A DNA stretch of 64,000 nt, from the NCBI GenBank assembly GCA_031177985.1, contig JAPSJW010000003.1, positions 310,001 to 374,000 on the forward strand, given 5' to 3'. The position numbers and the translations under genes were made by a program. How positions within the stretch are numbered: the first letter of the stretch is position 1; every line of letters begins with the position of its first letter. The DNA comes from Microbacteriaceae bacterium (GTDB lineage Bacteria; Actinomycetota; Actinomycetes; Actinomycetales; Microbacteriaceae). This document shows, piece by piece, positions 25,167-34,009 of the stretch. The notes below the pieces were generated by a model, which saw only the letters and a list, made by a program, of their open reading frames with translations, was not told the origin of the DNA and made no database searches.

Positions 25167-26396
25167 CTAACTGCGTACCACCTCGGCGATGAGGTCGGCC
25201 TGAGCGATCGAGACCCGCTTCACCTCTGGAAGATGCCGGCGGAGCGTCGCCTGGACCTCGTCGCGGCGGGCCTCCAGGTCGGCGAAGCGGGACCCCAGGA
25301 ACTCGGGGCTCAGCTGGTCGTGGCCGAAGGCCCACTCCTCCGCCTCGAACATCTCGAGCACCTCGCGGTACTTGTGACTCCAGCCGATCACCAGGGTCGG
25401 CACCGACATCGCGAGTGACGAGACCATCGCGTGGAACCGGCTGGCGACGAAGGTGCCGCACCGGCCGATGAGGTAGCGCAGCTGCTGAGACGTCAGCTCT
25501 GCGTCGGGGAAGAGCACCTGCTCCTTGCGCGCGAGCCGGGCGTGGATGTTCCGGCACAGCGGCAGGTCGTTGTTGTGCGTCTTGTCCGAGTCGGATCGGG
25601 CGCTGTGCGGAACCAGCAGCACCTTGCGCCCGTCAGCCGTCAGCGCGTCGATGAACCCCGCGATCTGGCCGGCGTAGTCGCCGCCTCGGGCGTCGACCTT
25701 CTTCTGCAGCACGACGCTCGGCGAGATGCCGACGACGTCGCCGCCGTCGAAGAACGACAGGTCGAGACGGTCGGCCAGCTCGGCCGCCTCGTTGCCCGCC
25801 AGCTCGAGCGAGAACGCGTAGTCCGCCCCCCGGAACAGGTTCTTCAGCCCGAACCCCTCGGCGAACTCGTGGGTGATCCGGCCCCGCGTGACGAGAGTGC
25901 GCACCTTCGGAAGGAACATCCGCGACACGCGCCTGTTGATCGGATTAGTGAACGGCCCGACCGCCTGCGCGCACTTGAAGACCGGCACCTTGAGGTTCAG
26001 CGCGGGGAGGATCGAGGCCACGTTGTACAGGAGGAACTTCTCACGGCCATCGGTGAAGGTGATGCCGCCCTGATCGAGAAGCACGGAGCTGCGCGAGAGC
26101 GCGCCGATGGCACGGGAGCCCCGCCTGATGACGGGACGCAGGGGCGGCAGGATCCGGTGCAGCAGCGCGAGGAGGTTGATCGTCACGCCGAGCTGCCGCG
26201 GCGTCGCCGGCACGATCTCCAGATTCGGATAGGGGTTCTGTGCGCGGTCCTCCTCCGGGTACATGCTGAAGAGGGTGAAGGTCACACCCGGGATGCGCTC
26301 GGTCAGCGTGTGGATGGAGCTCTCGAGCATCGCCGAGGCTCCCTTGTTCCCGGCGAGGGCCGAGCCGATGATCGAGATGTGCGGTGCGCGGGTCAT
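25167..26396 (-). CDS. Polysaccharide pyruvyl transferase family protein
   Basis: The product has 409 residues. ISIIGSALAGNKGASAML at the N terminus and SSVLLDQGGITFTDG near residue 105 are typical of the WcaK/AmsJ/CsaB family. VGISPSVVLQKK near 220, LLVPHSARSD, and ASRFHAMVSSLAMSVPTLVIGWSHK near 320 form the donor-side domain with the conserved histidine. Family members add pyruvate ketals from phosphoenolpyruvate to sugars of surface glycans, giving negative charge or an anchor for S-layer-type proteins. The ATG overlaps the stop of the membrane protein upstream (ATGA), and that gene overlaps the nitroreductase, so all three form one operon. Confidence 0.87.
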   Translation of the reverse strand: MTRAPHISIIGSALAGNKGASAMLESSIHTLTERIPGVTFTLFSMYPEEDRAQNPYPNLEIVPATPRQLGVTINLLALLHRILPPLRPVIRRGSRAIGALSRSSVLLDQGGITFTDGREKFLLYNVASILPALNLKVPVFKCAQAVGPFTNPINRRVSRMFLPKVRTLVTRGRITHEFAEGFGLKNLFRGADYAFSLELAGNEAAELADRLDLSFFDGGDVVGISPSVVLQKKVDARGGDYAGQIAGFIDALTADGRKVLLVPHSARSDSDKTHNNDLPLCRNIHARLARKEQVLFPDAELTSQQLRYLIGRCGTFVASRFHAMVSSLAMSVPTLVIGWSHKYREVLEMFEAEEWAFGHDQLSPEFLGSRFADLEARRDEVQATLRRHLPEVKRVSIAQADLIAEVVRS

Positions 26397-27355
26397 GCGC
26401 CGTCCTTCCGTAGCGAGAGGCGGAGTCCGCCGTAGATGAGCGCGATGAGGGCATCGGCCAGTGTCGAGACCAGTCTGGCGAGCAGCGAGAGGATGATCGC
26501 GTCGGGCAGCGAGAGGAACTGGGACGCGAAGATCACGATGACGGCTTCACGCACCCCTAGCCCGCTCGGCACGAACACCGCGAGGATGCCGATCGCTCCC
26601 GCGAACGCGTAGGTCGCCGCGAGCGGTAGCCAGTCCTCGGGACCGATCGGGGCGATGGAAGCTGCGAGGAGCACGAATCCGACCCCGTTGATGATGCGGG
26701 GCACGACGAACGCGAGCTGGAACAGGAGCGTGTCGGGGGTGCGGAGGAAGTAGTTGTCGGGGATGCCGTCCTTGGCGAACCGCCGGCCGGCGAAGCGGAG
26801 AAGCCTGCTGAAGACCGCACGGTTGCTCACTGCGACGAGCGGCACGATCGCCAGGAGCGGCAGCAGCACTGCTCCCGCGTTGTCCTGGAACACACCGACC
26901 CCCGCTGCAAGGACGAGGATGACGATGCTCGGCACGATCGAGGCCAGCTGCAGGAACACGTTCTCGTAGACGAAGCTGATGACGACGAGCAGGCGGCTGA
27001 TGCCCTTGCGCTGTCCCCAGAGCACCTTGTTCAGCAGGGAGCCGACCTGACCGGGGATGTACTTGAGCAGCCACGACGAGCTGTGCACTGCCATCGCCTC
27101 GCGCGCCCCGACCGGCGTCCCCGGCTCGAGGCGCCGCACGATGAGGCCCCACAGCAGCCCGGAGACAGGCACCGCGACGGCGAACAGCACGAGCACCGCG
27201 AGCCATGACCAGTCGAAGGAGAGACCGCGTCGGGACACCTCGTCCCAGTTGTCTGCGAGCGCCCGCCAGAAGAGCACACCGACCACTCCGACGACGACGA
27301 CGGTGAGGACGTAGCGCAGGAGGCGGCGTCGGCCACCCCGCTTGGGCTCACTCAC
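26393..27355 (-). CDS. LPG-synthase-type transmembrane protein (UPF0104-like flippase)
   Basis: The product has 320 residues and about eight hydrophobic helices. HSSSWLLKYIPGQVGSLLNK near residue 90 and FVPSGLGVREAVIVIFASQF near 260 are the two signature blocks of the lysylphosphatidylglycerol synthase membrane domain (PF03706-like). The cytoplasmic catalytic domain of true MprF proteins is absent. Stand-alone members are often found in glycan loci and are suspected to move lipids or lipid-linked sugars. It overlaps the nitroreductase gene by 8 nt and the pyruvyl transferase gene by 4 nt. Its substrate is unknown. Confidence 0.85.
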   Translation of the reverse strand: MSEPKRGGRRRLLRYVLTVVVVGVVGVLFWRALADNWDEVSRRGLSFDWSWLAVLVLFAVAVPVSGLLWGLIVRRLEPGTPVGAREAMAVHSSSWLLKYIPGQVGSLLNKVLWGQRKGISRLLVVISFVYENVFLQLASIVPSIVILVLAAGVGVFQDNAGAVLLPLLAIVPLVAVSNRAVFSRLLRFAGRRFAKDGIPDNYFLRTPDTLLFQLAFVVPRIINGVGFVLLAASIAPIGPEDWLPLAATYAFAGAIGILAVFVPSGLGVREAVIVIFASQFLSLPDAIILSLLARLVSTLADALIALIYGGLRLSLRKDGA

Positions 27356-28436
27356 CCCGCAGCACGTTGTAGGAGCGCAGGGTGTCGAGCTCCTTCTTCT
27401 GGGAGAAGGGCACCATGCCGTCGGGGTCCGCGTAGCCGACGGCGATCAGCATGACGACGCGGTCCGACACGTCGAGGCCGAGCGTCTTCTGCATCTTCTG
27501 CTCGAGCGGTTCGAAGTCGGGCCAGTTGATCACGCTCGAGCTGAGGCCGAGAGTCTCGAGAGCGAACATGAACGACATGGCCGCGAGCGAGGCGTCGACA
27601 TAGATGGCGTGGCGATCGCGGGGGCTGAAGTAGCTCTCCAGCTTGCCGACGACGACCACGATGGTGGGGATGTTGTGGGCGTATCCGGCGGCGCCGAAGG
27701 GAAGGTCGGCGACGGTGCGCACCTTCTCGGGGTCGTCGAAGATCCGGAACTCGTAAGGGAGCCGATTGCAGGCGGTCGGGGCCTGCCTCGCGACGAGCAT
27801 GGCCTTGTCGAGCAGCTCGCGCTCGACCGGCCGCTGCTCGAACCAGCGCACCGACCGCCGCTGCATGGCCAGGTCGTGGATCTGCTCGTAGCTCACGTCC
27901 GAAAGCCGGCGCTTGACGTAAGGCACCCGCTCTCCGCCCTCGGGCACGAAATCGATCGCCTGGAACCGCGCGCGTGCTGCATCGACCACGGGATGCGTGC
28001 CGGTGTTCACCCGGAAGTATTCCGTGAGCACGTTGTGCGCCCACTGCATCTCGCTGGGCTCCATCGAGTCGGGCGCCCGCTTGCACTGCTCGGCGGCGAA
28101 CTCGTAGAACTCGACGGTCTCGGTGATGTAGTCCCGCGCGAAGACGTCGCGACGGGGACGCATGATGATGCCCTTCTCCAGCCGGTGCACATTGCGCCGC
28201 AGCTCGACCCGCGACACCCGGTCACGCCGCTTGTTCCGGTAGTAGTTGCGCCGCCCGCGCAGCACTGCGGACTGCTCGCGGTTGAAGGTGAGGAACGAGA
28301 AGACGAAGAACAGGTGGGAGAGGATCCGACTCGAGCCGAAGGTCTCGAGGAAGAGGCGGTTGACCGCCTCATAGGTACGACGGATCCAGGTGATCGCGAG
28401 CAGGTTCTTGGCGATCCGCTTGAGGCGCTTGAGCAC
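27348..28436 (-). CDS. Nitroreductase-family protein with long N-terminal extension
   Basis: The product has 362 residues from GTG 28436, with GGAG 6 nt upstream. The first 190 or so residues are basic and helical (RRNYYRNKRRDRVSR, HRLEKGIIMRPRRDVFA) and match no family I know. The FMN-type nitroreductase fold starts near QRRSVRWFEQRPVERELL, with VARQAPTACNRLPYEFRIF and LSSSVINWPDFEPLEQKM as later core elements. Relatives in exopolysaccharide loci are usually annotated only as nitroreductases. A redox step on a sugar or on a carrier is conceivable but unproved. It is the first gene of an operon with the LPG-synthase-type protein and the pyruvyl transferase. Confidence 0.8.
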   Translation of the reverse strand: MLKRLKRIAKNLLAITWIRRTYEAVNRLFLETFGSSRILSHLFFVFSFLTFNREQSAVLRGRRNYYRNKRRDRVSRVELRRNVHRLEKGIIMRPRRDVFARDYITETVEFYEFAAEQCKRAPDSMEPSEMQWAHNVLTEYFRVNTGTHPVVDAARARFQAIDFVPEGGERVPYVKRRLSDVSYEQIHDLAMQRRSVRWFEQRPVERELLDKAMLVARQAPTACNRLPYEFRIFDDPEKVRTVADLPFGAAGYAHNIPTIVVVVGKLESYFSPRDRHAIYVDASLAAMSFMFALETLGLSSSVINWPDFEPLEQKMQKTLGLDVSDRVVMLIAVGYADPDGMVPFSQKKELDTLRSYNVLRGE

Positions 28437-28508
28437 GGGAACTCCGACGATGGGGAAGCCGTCGCGCTGCGCGTGACTCGGCCACAGGGGCGCGACGAGG
28501 ACCCGACA

Positions 28509-28514
28509 ACTATA
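28509..28514 (-). promoter_or_regulatory. Putative -10 box (TATAGT) for the nitroreductase operon
   Basis: TATAGT read on the minus strand, 72 nt before GTG 28436, in the divergent gap with the acyltransferase gene. Confidence 0.45.
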
Positions 28515-28560
28515 CGGGAGGGGTGCAACGCGGGCTGGCCCTGAGGGGTCGGCGGTGTCC

Positions 28561-28566
28561 TAGGCT
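28561..28566 (+). promoter_or_regulatory. Putative leaderless promoter (TAGGCT) for the acyltransferase gene
   Basis: TAGGCT followed by 8 nt and the GTG at 28575, with no ribosome site between them; this spacing puts the expected transcription start at the start codon. Confidence 0.55.
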
Positions 28567-28574
28567 TTCTCTCC

Positions 28575-30671
28575 GTGACGACGGTCGGTGTGACGGCGAG
28601 AGGATTCCGCGCCGAGATCCAGGCGCTGCGCGCTCTCGCGGTGGCCGCCGTCATCCTCTTCCACCTCTGGCCCAACAGGGTCCCGGGCGGTTACGTCGGC
28701 GTAGACGTCTTCTTCGTGATCTCCGGCTTCCTCATCACGGATCACCTGCTCCGGGAGGTGCGAGCGACAGGGCGCATCGAGTTGGGGGCGTTCTGGGCGA
28801 GACGAATCCGACGCCTGCTCCCCGCGGCGCTCCTGGTGCTCGGTGCCACGCTGGTGGGGGTGCTCCTCATCGTGCCCGAGGTCGCGCAGCAGCGCATGCT
28901 CGTCGAGATCGGTGTCGCCGCGCTCTACAGCCTCAACTGGGTGCTGGCGTCCAACGCCGTCGACTACTTCGCGGCCGAGAACGCGGCGACGCCGGTGCAG
29001 CATTACTGGTCCCTCGCCGTCGAGGAGCAGTTCTACCTCCTGTGGCCCCTGCTGCTGCTCGGGCTGGTCCTGCTCGCGGTGCGGCTGCGGCGGCCCGCCA
29101 CCTCGCTGGTTCTGGTAGGAGTCGTGCTCGTCGGCGCGGGCTCGCTCCTCCACTCCGTCATCTACAGCTACTCGGCACCGTCGGCCGCGTACTTCTCGAC
29201 GTTCACGCACGCGTGGGAGTTCGCACTGGGGGCGCTCGCGGCGGTCGGGGGCGCCCGCTTGGCGGAGCGCGCTCTGCCTGTCTTGCGTGCGCGCGCGGCC
29301 GCGTCTTGGCTTGGTATCGCCGCCATCCTCGTCGCCTGCTTCGCCTTCGACGGCAGCACCGTGTTCCCAGGCTGGACCGCACTCGTGCCGACTCTGGGCG
29401 CGCTGCTGGTCATCCTGGCGGGCGGCGCCGAGGGAACCCGGCTGTCGCCGCTCCCCCTGCTGCGCTGGCGACCGGTGCAGTTCTTGGGCGACGTCTCCTA
29501 CTCCGCCTACCTGTGGCACTGGCCGCCCATCGTGCTGCTGCCGATCGTGCTGGGAACACCGCTCGACGCCCGCTGGAAGATCGGCCTCGCCGCCGCCACA
29601 CTCGTGCTCGCCTACCTCACCAAGCGCTTCGTCGAGGACCCCGTGCGCTTCGCGCGGGCGCTCGCGCGGCGCCGCCGCTTCGCGTTCTCGATTGCGGTCG
29701 GTGGCGCTGTGGTCCTGGCCGCAGCATCTGCCATCCCGTGGTTCGCGATCGAGGCGAAGACGGATGCGGCGGTCGCGAACGTCGCGCAGTTGGAGGACCG
29801 GGTGCTGTCGGGCGACGAGCCCTGCTTCGGAGCAGCGGCCGCGCTCTCGGGGGCGGAGTGCCCCGACAGTCACGTGCCTGACGACGAGCTCGTGCTGGCC
29901 ACAGAGTTCGCCGCGCCTTCCGGACAGATCATCGACGCCGTGATCGGGAATCTGGAGATCTCGGAGTTCGGCGACGCCTCCAGCGATACGACCATCGCCC
30001 TGGTCGGCGATTCGCACGCAGCCCACTACCTGCCCGCCCTGCGCGCACTGGCGGCCGAGCACGGCTGGAAGATCTGGGTGATCCGCGCCAACAGCTGCTC
30101 GCCCTCGACGCCGACCTTCTCCTCCACGTGGTCTCCGGATAGAGGCGCGGGCTGCATCGCATGGCGGGAGGACCTCTACGAGATCCTCCCGACCATCGAG
30201 GAGATCGACCTCGTCGTCACCTCATCCGTCGCACCGCGCTATGGCCGCACCGAGACGCCCGAGGTACAGGCGCAGGTTGCCGACGCCTTCGCCGCCATGT
30301 GGACGGCCTGGACCGACGGCGGCAAGCCCGTCGTCGTGATCGCCGACGTGCCGGGCCCGGGAGTGCGCGAGGCCAGCGAATGCGTCGCCGCGAGCGAGGA
30401 CAGGGTCGACCCCTGTGCCGCTCCGCGCGCCGAAGTGCTCGAGCGGGATCCCATGGTGGTCGCCGCTCGAGAGCGCCCGCTCGACGGGGTCGAACTCGTC
30501 GACTTCACCGACGTGTACTGCACAGGCGACGTCTGCCATTCGGTGATCGGCGGCATCGTCGCCTATGGCGGGGGCGCCCACATCTCGCGGCTCTTCGCGG
30601 TCTCCCTGACGCCCTACTTGGAGGGACCGATCCTCGATCAGCTCGAGAAGGCGGATCAGCTCGCCGACTGA
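28575..30671 (+). CDS. Membrane O-acyltransferase with SGNH domain (OatA-like)
   Basis: The product has 698 residues. The first 380 hold about eleven helices of the acyltransferase-3 fold, with [20 protein letters not shown] (His for acyl transfer), [19 protein letters not shown], and [16 protein letters not shown] near 140. A soluble extracytoplasmic SGNH esterase/transferase domain follows, with [16 protein letters not shown] near residue 478 (catalytic Ser in GDSH) and a late [15 protein letters not shown] block supplying the Asp and His. Such two-part proteins take acetyl groups across the membrane and attach them to wall or exopolysaccharide sugars. The last 16 nt overlap the convergent rmlA gene. 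Confidence 0.9.
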   Translation: MTTVGVTARGFRAEIQALRALAVAAVILFHLWPNRVPGGYVGVDVFFVISGFLITDHLLREVRATGRIELGAFWARRIRRLLPAALLVLGATLVGVLLIVPEVAQQRMLVEIGVAALYSLNWVLASNAVDYFAAENAATPVQHYWSLAVEEQFYLLWPLLLLGLVLLAVRLRRPATSLVLVGVVLVGAGSLLHSVIYSYSAPSAAYFSTFTHAWEFALGALAAVGGARLAERALPVLRARAAASWLGIAAILVACFAFDGSTVFPGWTALVPTLGALLVILAGGAEGTRLSPLPLLRWRPVQFLGDVSYSAYLWHWPPIVLLPIVLGTPLDARWKIGLAAATLVLAYLTKRFVEDPVRFARALARRRRFAFSIAVGGAVVLAAASAIPWFAIEAKTDAAVANVAQLEDRVLSGDEPCFGAAAALSGAECPDSHVPDDELVLATEFAAPSGQIIDAVIGNLEISEFGDASSDTTIALVGDSHAAHYLPALRALAAEHGWKIWVIRANSCSPSTPTFSSTWSPDRGAGCIAWREDLYEILPTIEEIDLVVTSSVAPRYGRTETPEVQAQVADAFAAMWTAWTDGGKPVVVIADVPGPGVREASECVAASEDRVDPCAAPRAEVLERDPMVVAARERPLDGVELVDFTDVYCTGDVCHSVIGGIVAYGGGAHISRLFAVSLTPYLEGPILDQLEKADQLAD

Positions 30672-31528
30672 CGCACGAGTCCGCGCAGATACGTGCCGTA
30701 CCCGCTCTTGAGGAGCGGCTCTGCCAGTGCCAGGAGCTGCGCGTCGTCGATCCAGCCGGCGCGCCAGGCGACCTCCTCGAGACAGCCGATCTTCAGCCCC
30801 TGACGGGCCTCGATGACGCGCACGTACTCGCTGGCCTGCATCATCGACTCGAACGTGCCGGTGTCGAGCCAGGCCGTGCCCCGGTCGAGCACCTCGACCC
30901 TCAGCTCACCGAGGCCGAGGTAGTGCTCGTTGACCGCTGTGATCTCGAGTTCGCCGCGCTCGCTCGGGCGGAGGTCCCGGGCGATGTCGACGACCCGGTT
31001 GTCGTAGAAGTAGAGCCCGGGCACCGCGTAGCTGCTCTTCGGCTCGCGCGGCTTCTCCTCGATCGACAGCGCGCGGAACTCGTCGTCGAACTCGACGACG
31101 CCGTACGCCGTCGGATCCGCCACCTGATAGGCGAAGATCAGCCCGCCCCTGAAGTCGGTGCCGCTCGCGGCGGGCGACGGCGACCCCACCCCGTGGAAGA
31201 TGTTGTCGCCGAGCACGAGGGCGACGCTGTCGTCCCCGATGAAGGATGCGCCGATGAGGAAGGCCTGCGCGAGGCCCTCCGGTCGCGGCTGCTCTGCGTA
31301 GGAGAGCCGGATGCCGTAGGCGGTACCGTCGCCGAGCAGCCGCTGGAACGCCTCACGGTCGTGCGGAGTCGTGATGACGAGGATGTCCCGGATGCCCGCT
31401 TCCATGAGGGTCGAGATCGGGTAGTAGATCATCGGCTTGTCGTACACCGGGATCAGCTGCTTCGAGATGCCCCGTGTGATCGGGTAGAGCCTCGTGCCGG
31501 TGCCTCCGGCGAGCACGATCCCCTTCAC
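30656..31528 (-). CDS. rmlA: Glucose-1-phosphate thymidylyltransferase
   Basis: The product has 290 residues from GTG 31528 ([20 protein letters not shown]), matching the usual N terminus of the family and overlapping the rmlC stop by 4 nt (GTGA). A GTG 12 nt further upstream is in frame but less likely. GGTGTRLYP binds the nucleotide; [26 protein letters not shown], and [16 protein letters not shown] are RmlA signatures. It makes dTDP-glucose from dTTP and glucose 1-phosphate, the first step to dTDP-L-rhamnose. rmlC lies directly upstream, and rmlB and rmlD diverge from rmlC, so the full pathway is present. The stop overlaps the convergent acyltransferase gene. Confidence 0.95.
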   Translation of the reverse strand: MKGIVLAGGTGTRLYPITRGISKQLIPVYDKPMIYYPISTLMEAGIRDILVITTPHDREAFQRLLGDGTAYGIRLSYAEQPRPEGLAQAFLIGASFIGDDSVALVLGDNIFHGVGSPSPAASGTDFRGGLIFAYQVADPTAYGVVEFDDEFRALSIEEKPREPKSSYAVPGLYFYDNRVVDIARDLRPSERGELEITAVNEHYLGLGELRVEVLDRGTAWLDTGTFESMMQASEYVRVIEARQGLKIGCLEEVAWRAGWIDDAQLLALAEPLLKSGYGTYLRGLVRQSAS

Positions 31529-32100
31529 TTCGCCCCCCACACCGGCAGCCGGCCGGCCGACCGCGCCTCGGCGAGGCTCGGCGCGGCGGCATCGCGCTCA
31601 GAGAGGACCAGCTCGGTGCGCGGAAGCGGGAACTCGAGGCGGAGCTCGGGGTCGAAGGGGTCGATCGTGAACTCCCGCTCGGGGTCGAACACCTCGGAGC
31701 AGAGGTAGGAGAGCGTCGTGCCGTCCTCGAGCGCGAGGAACGCGTGCCCGAGACCCTCGGCGAGATGGACGCTGCGCCGGACGACGGTGTCGAGCTCGAT
31801 GGCCTCCCATCTGCCGAAGGTGGGAGACCCCACTCGCAGATCGATCACGACGTCGAGAGCCTTCCCCGCCGCGACCTGCACGTACTTCGCCTGGCCAGGA
31901 GGGGTGATCGCATAGTGGATCCCTCGCAGCACCCCTCGGCGGGACACCGAGACGTTCCCCTGCTTCCACACCGGCATGGTGCCGGTGCGCTCGACCCACG
32001 GCTCGAAGCGGTAGGACTCGAGGAACGCGCCTCTGTCGTCCTCGTGGATGCGCGGTGTCACGACCCAGGCGCCGGGGATCGACAGCTCACGGACGTCCAC
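31525..32100 (-). CDS. rmlC: dTDP-4-dehydrorhamnose 3,5-epimerase
   Basis: The product has 191 residues from GTG 32100, which lies 6 nt after a TAGGAT box. Cupin-fold signatures are [30 protein letters not shown] (catalytic His in GIHY), [10 protein letters not shown], and [10 protein letters not shown]. The enzyme epimerises dTDP-4-keto-6-deoxyglucose at C3 and C5, the third step to dTDP-L-rhamnose. It is co-transcribed with rmlA (4-nt overlap) and diverges from rmlB across 59 nt. Confidence 0.94.
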   Translation of the reverse strand: MDVRELSIPGAWVVTPRIHEDDRGAFLESYRFEPWVERTGTMPVWKQGNVSVSRRGVLRGIHYAITPPGQAKYVQVAAGKALDVVIDLRVGSPTFGRWEAIELDTVVRRSVHLAEGLGHAFLALEDGTTLSYLCSEVFDPEREFTIDPFDPELRLEFPLPRTELVLSERDAAAPSLAEARSAGRLPVWGAK

Positions 32101-32106
32101 CGGCTC

Positions 32107-32112
32107 ATCCTA
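32107..32112 (-). promoter_or_regulatory. Putative leaderless promoter (TAGGAT) for rmlC-rmlA
   Basis: TAGGAT read on the minus strand, 6 nt before GTG 32100. Confidence 0.5.
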
Positions 32113-32128
32113 GCGAGGGCCCTCCCGA

Positions 32129-32134
32129 TAGGAT
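32129..32134 (+). promoter_or_regulatory. Putative -10 box (TAGGAT) for rmlB
   Basis: TAGGAT, 25 nt before ATG 32160, with an AGAGGAAGG ribosome site between. It lies 16 bp from the opposing rmlC box, so the two promoters overlap in their -35 regions. Confidence 0.5.
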
Positions 32135-32159
32135 GGGTCGTCGCAGAGGAAGGATCCGG

Positions 32160-33152
32160 ATGCCCCAGCGGCTGCTCGTGACCGGAGGCGCCGGTTTCAT
32201 CGGCTCCAACTTCGTCCGCCGCACGCTGGAGGACGCCTACCCCGCACTCGAGGGCGCCGAAGTCGTCGTGCTCGACGCCCTCACCTACTCGGGCAATCGG
32301 GAGAACCTGGCGCCGATCGCGGACTCCCCTCGCTACTCGTTCGTGCACGGCGACATCCGCGACGCCGAGCTGCTCGACCGGCTGCTTCCCGGCATCGACG
32401 CCGTCGTGCACTTCGCCGCCGAGTCGCATGTCGACCGCTCCGTGCGCGACGCGTCGATCTTCGTCGAGACCAACGTGCTGGGCACCCAGCGACTGCTCGA
32501 CGCCGCACTGCGTGCGGGCGTCGCGCGATTCGTGCACGTGTCGACGGATGAGGTGTACGGCTCGATCGCGGAGGGCTCCTGGACCGAGGAGGAGCCGCTG
32601 CTGCCCAACTCCCCCTACTCGGCGAGCAAGGCGGGCAGCGACCTGCTCGTGCGGTCGTATCACCGGACCCATGGCATGCACGTCTCGATCACGCGCTGCT
32701 CGAACAACTACGGTCCGTATCACTTCCCCGAGAAGGTCATCCCGCTGTTCGTGACGAACCTGATCGACGGCCTCCACGTGCCCCTGTACGGCGACGGCCG
32801 CAACGTGCGCGACTGGCTGCACGTCGACGACCACTGCCGCGGCATCGCCCTCGTCGCCACCGGCGGTCGGGCCGGGGAGATCTACAACATCGGCGGCGGC
32901 ACCGAGCTGACCAACAGGGAGCTGACCGGGCTGCTGCTCGAGGCGTCGGGTCGCGACTGGTCCTACGTCGACACGGTGGAGGACCGGAAGGGTCACGACT
33001 TGCGCTACAGCGTCGACATCTCCAAGATCCGCACAGAGCTGGGGTACGAGCCGCAGGTGCCGTTCGAGCAGGGGCTGGCGGAGGTGGTGCGCTGGTACCG
33101 CGACAACCGCGCCTGGTGGGAGCCGCTCAAGACCAGGGCGGCGCTGGTCTGA
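32160..33152 (+). CDS. rmlB: dTDP-glucose 4,6-dehydratase
   Basis: The product has 330 residues from ATG 32160. VTGGAGFIGSNFVRR binds NAD; FAAESHVDRS, VSTDEVYGSI (Thr, Asp, Glu of the active site), and YSASKAG (Tyr-x3-Lys) complete the catalytic set. RCSNNYGPYHFPEK and RNVRDWLHVDDHCRGI are RmlB signatures. It converts dTDP-glucose to dTDP-4-keto-6-deoxyglucose. It starts an operon with rmlD (5-nt gap) and a glycosyltransferase. Confidence 0.96.
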   Translation: MPQRLLVTGGAGFIGSNFVRRTLEDAYPALEGAEVVVLDALTYSGNRENLAPIADSPRYSFVHGDIRDAELLDRLLPGIDAVVHFAAESHVDRSVRDASIFVETNVLGTQRLLDAALRAGVARFVHVSTDEVYGSIAEGSWTEEEPLLPNSPYSASKAGSDLLVRSYHRTHGMHVSITRCSNNYGPYHFPEKVIPLFVTNLIDGLHVPLYGDGRNVRDWLHVDDHCRGIALVATGGRAGEIYNIGGGTELTNRELTGLLLEASGRDWSYVDTVEDRKGHDLRYSVDISKIRTELGYEPQVPFEQGLAEVVRWYRDNRAWWEPLKTRAALV

Positions 33153-33157
33153 GCCCG

Positions 33158-34009
33158 ATGACGCGCATCCTCCTCACGGGCGCCGGCGGAATGCTGGCGC
33201 GCGAGCTCGGCGACCTCCTGCACGCCCATGAGGTCGTGGCGCTCGGCCGGGCCGCGCTCGACGTCACGGATGCCGACGCTGCAGCGGATGCTGCGCGCGG
33301 CGCGGCGGTCGTGATCAACTGCGCGGCCTACACGCGAGTGGACGACGCCGAGACGGATGCGGAACGCGCCTACGCCGTCAACGCCCTCGGCGCCCGCAAC
33401 CTGGCCGCCGCCGCGAAAGCCGCCGGGGCGAGGCTCATTCAGGTCTCGACCGACTACGTCTTCGACGGCACCGCCTCGTCCCCCTACTCCGAGGACGCCG
33501 AGGTGGGCCCGCTCTCGGAGTACGGACGAGGCAAAGCGGATGGCGAGCGGCTCGCGCTCGAGGAGCACCCGGACGGCACGCTCGTCGTGCGCACCGCCTG
33601 GCTCTACGGGGACGACACGCGCGACTTCCCGTCGGCCATCCTGCGCCGGGCGCGCGAGCAGGAGACCCTCGACGTCGTCGAGGACCAGACCGGACAGCCC
33701 ACCTGGGTGCGCGACGTCGCCGTGCGGATCGCCGCGCTCGTGGCCGCAGGCACGACCTCCGGGATCCTCCACGCGACGAATGCCGGGTCCGCCAGCCGCT
33801 ATGAGATGGCCAGGCTGGTCTTCGCGCTGGCCGGCCTCGATCCGGATCGCATCCGCCCCGCCACCGCGGCGGCCTTCGCCCGGCCGGCGCCGCGTCCCGC
33901 CTACTCGGTGCTCGGGCATGACGGATGGGGTCGCGCAGGATTCGGACCGATGCGCGACTGGCGCGAAGCGCTGATCGACGCCGCGAGCAGGAACGGATGG
34001 GCCGCGTGA
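33158..34009 (+). CDS. rmlD: dTDP-4-dehydrorhamnose reductase
   Basis: The product has 283 residues from ATG 33158. LLTGAGGMLARELGDLL is the NAD(P) loop. NCAAYTRVDDAE, VSTDYVFDGTASSPYSE, and YGRGKADGE (Tyr-x3-Lys) are RmlD signatures, and VRTAWLYG follows. It reduces dTDP-4-keto-L-rhamnose to dTDP-L-rhamnose, the last step of the pathway. In M. tuberculosis (from memory) rmlD and wbbL are adjacent; here they are separated by the glycan island. Its stop overlaps the following glycosyltransferase gene. Confidence 0.94.
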   Translation: MTRILLTGAGGMLARELGDLLHAHEVVALGRAALDVTDADAAADAARGAAVVINCAAYTRVDDAETDAERAYAVNALGARNLAAAAKAAGARLIQVSTDYVFDGTASSPYSEDAEVGPLSEYGRGKADGERLALEEHPDGTLVVRTAWLYGDDTRDFPSAILRRAREQETLDVVEDQTGQPTWVRDVAVRIAALVAAGTTSGILHATNAGSASRYEMARLVFALAGLDPDRIRPATAAAFARPAPRPAYSVLGHDGWGRAGFGPMRDWREALIDAASRNGWAA

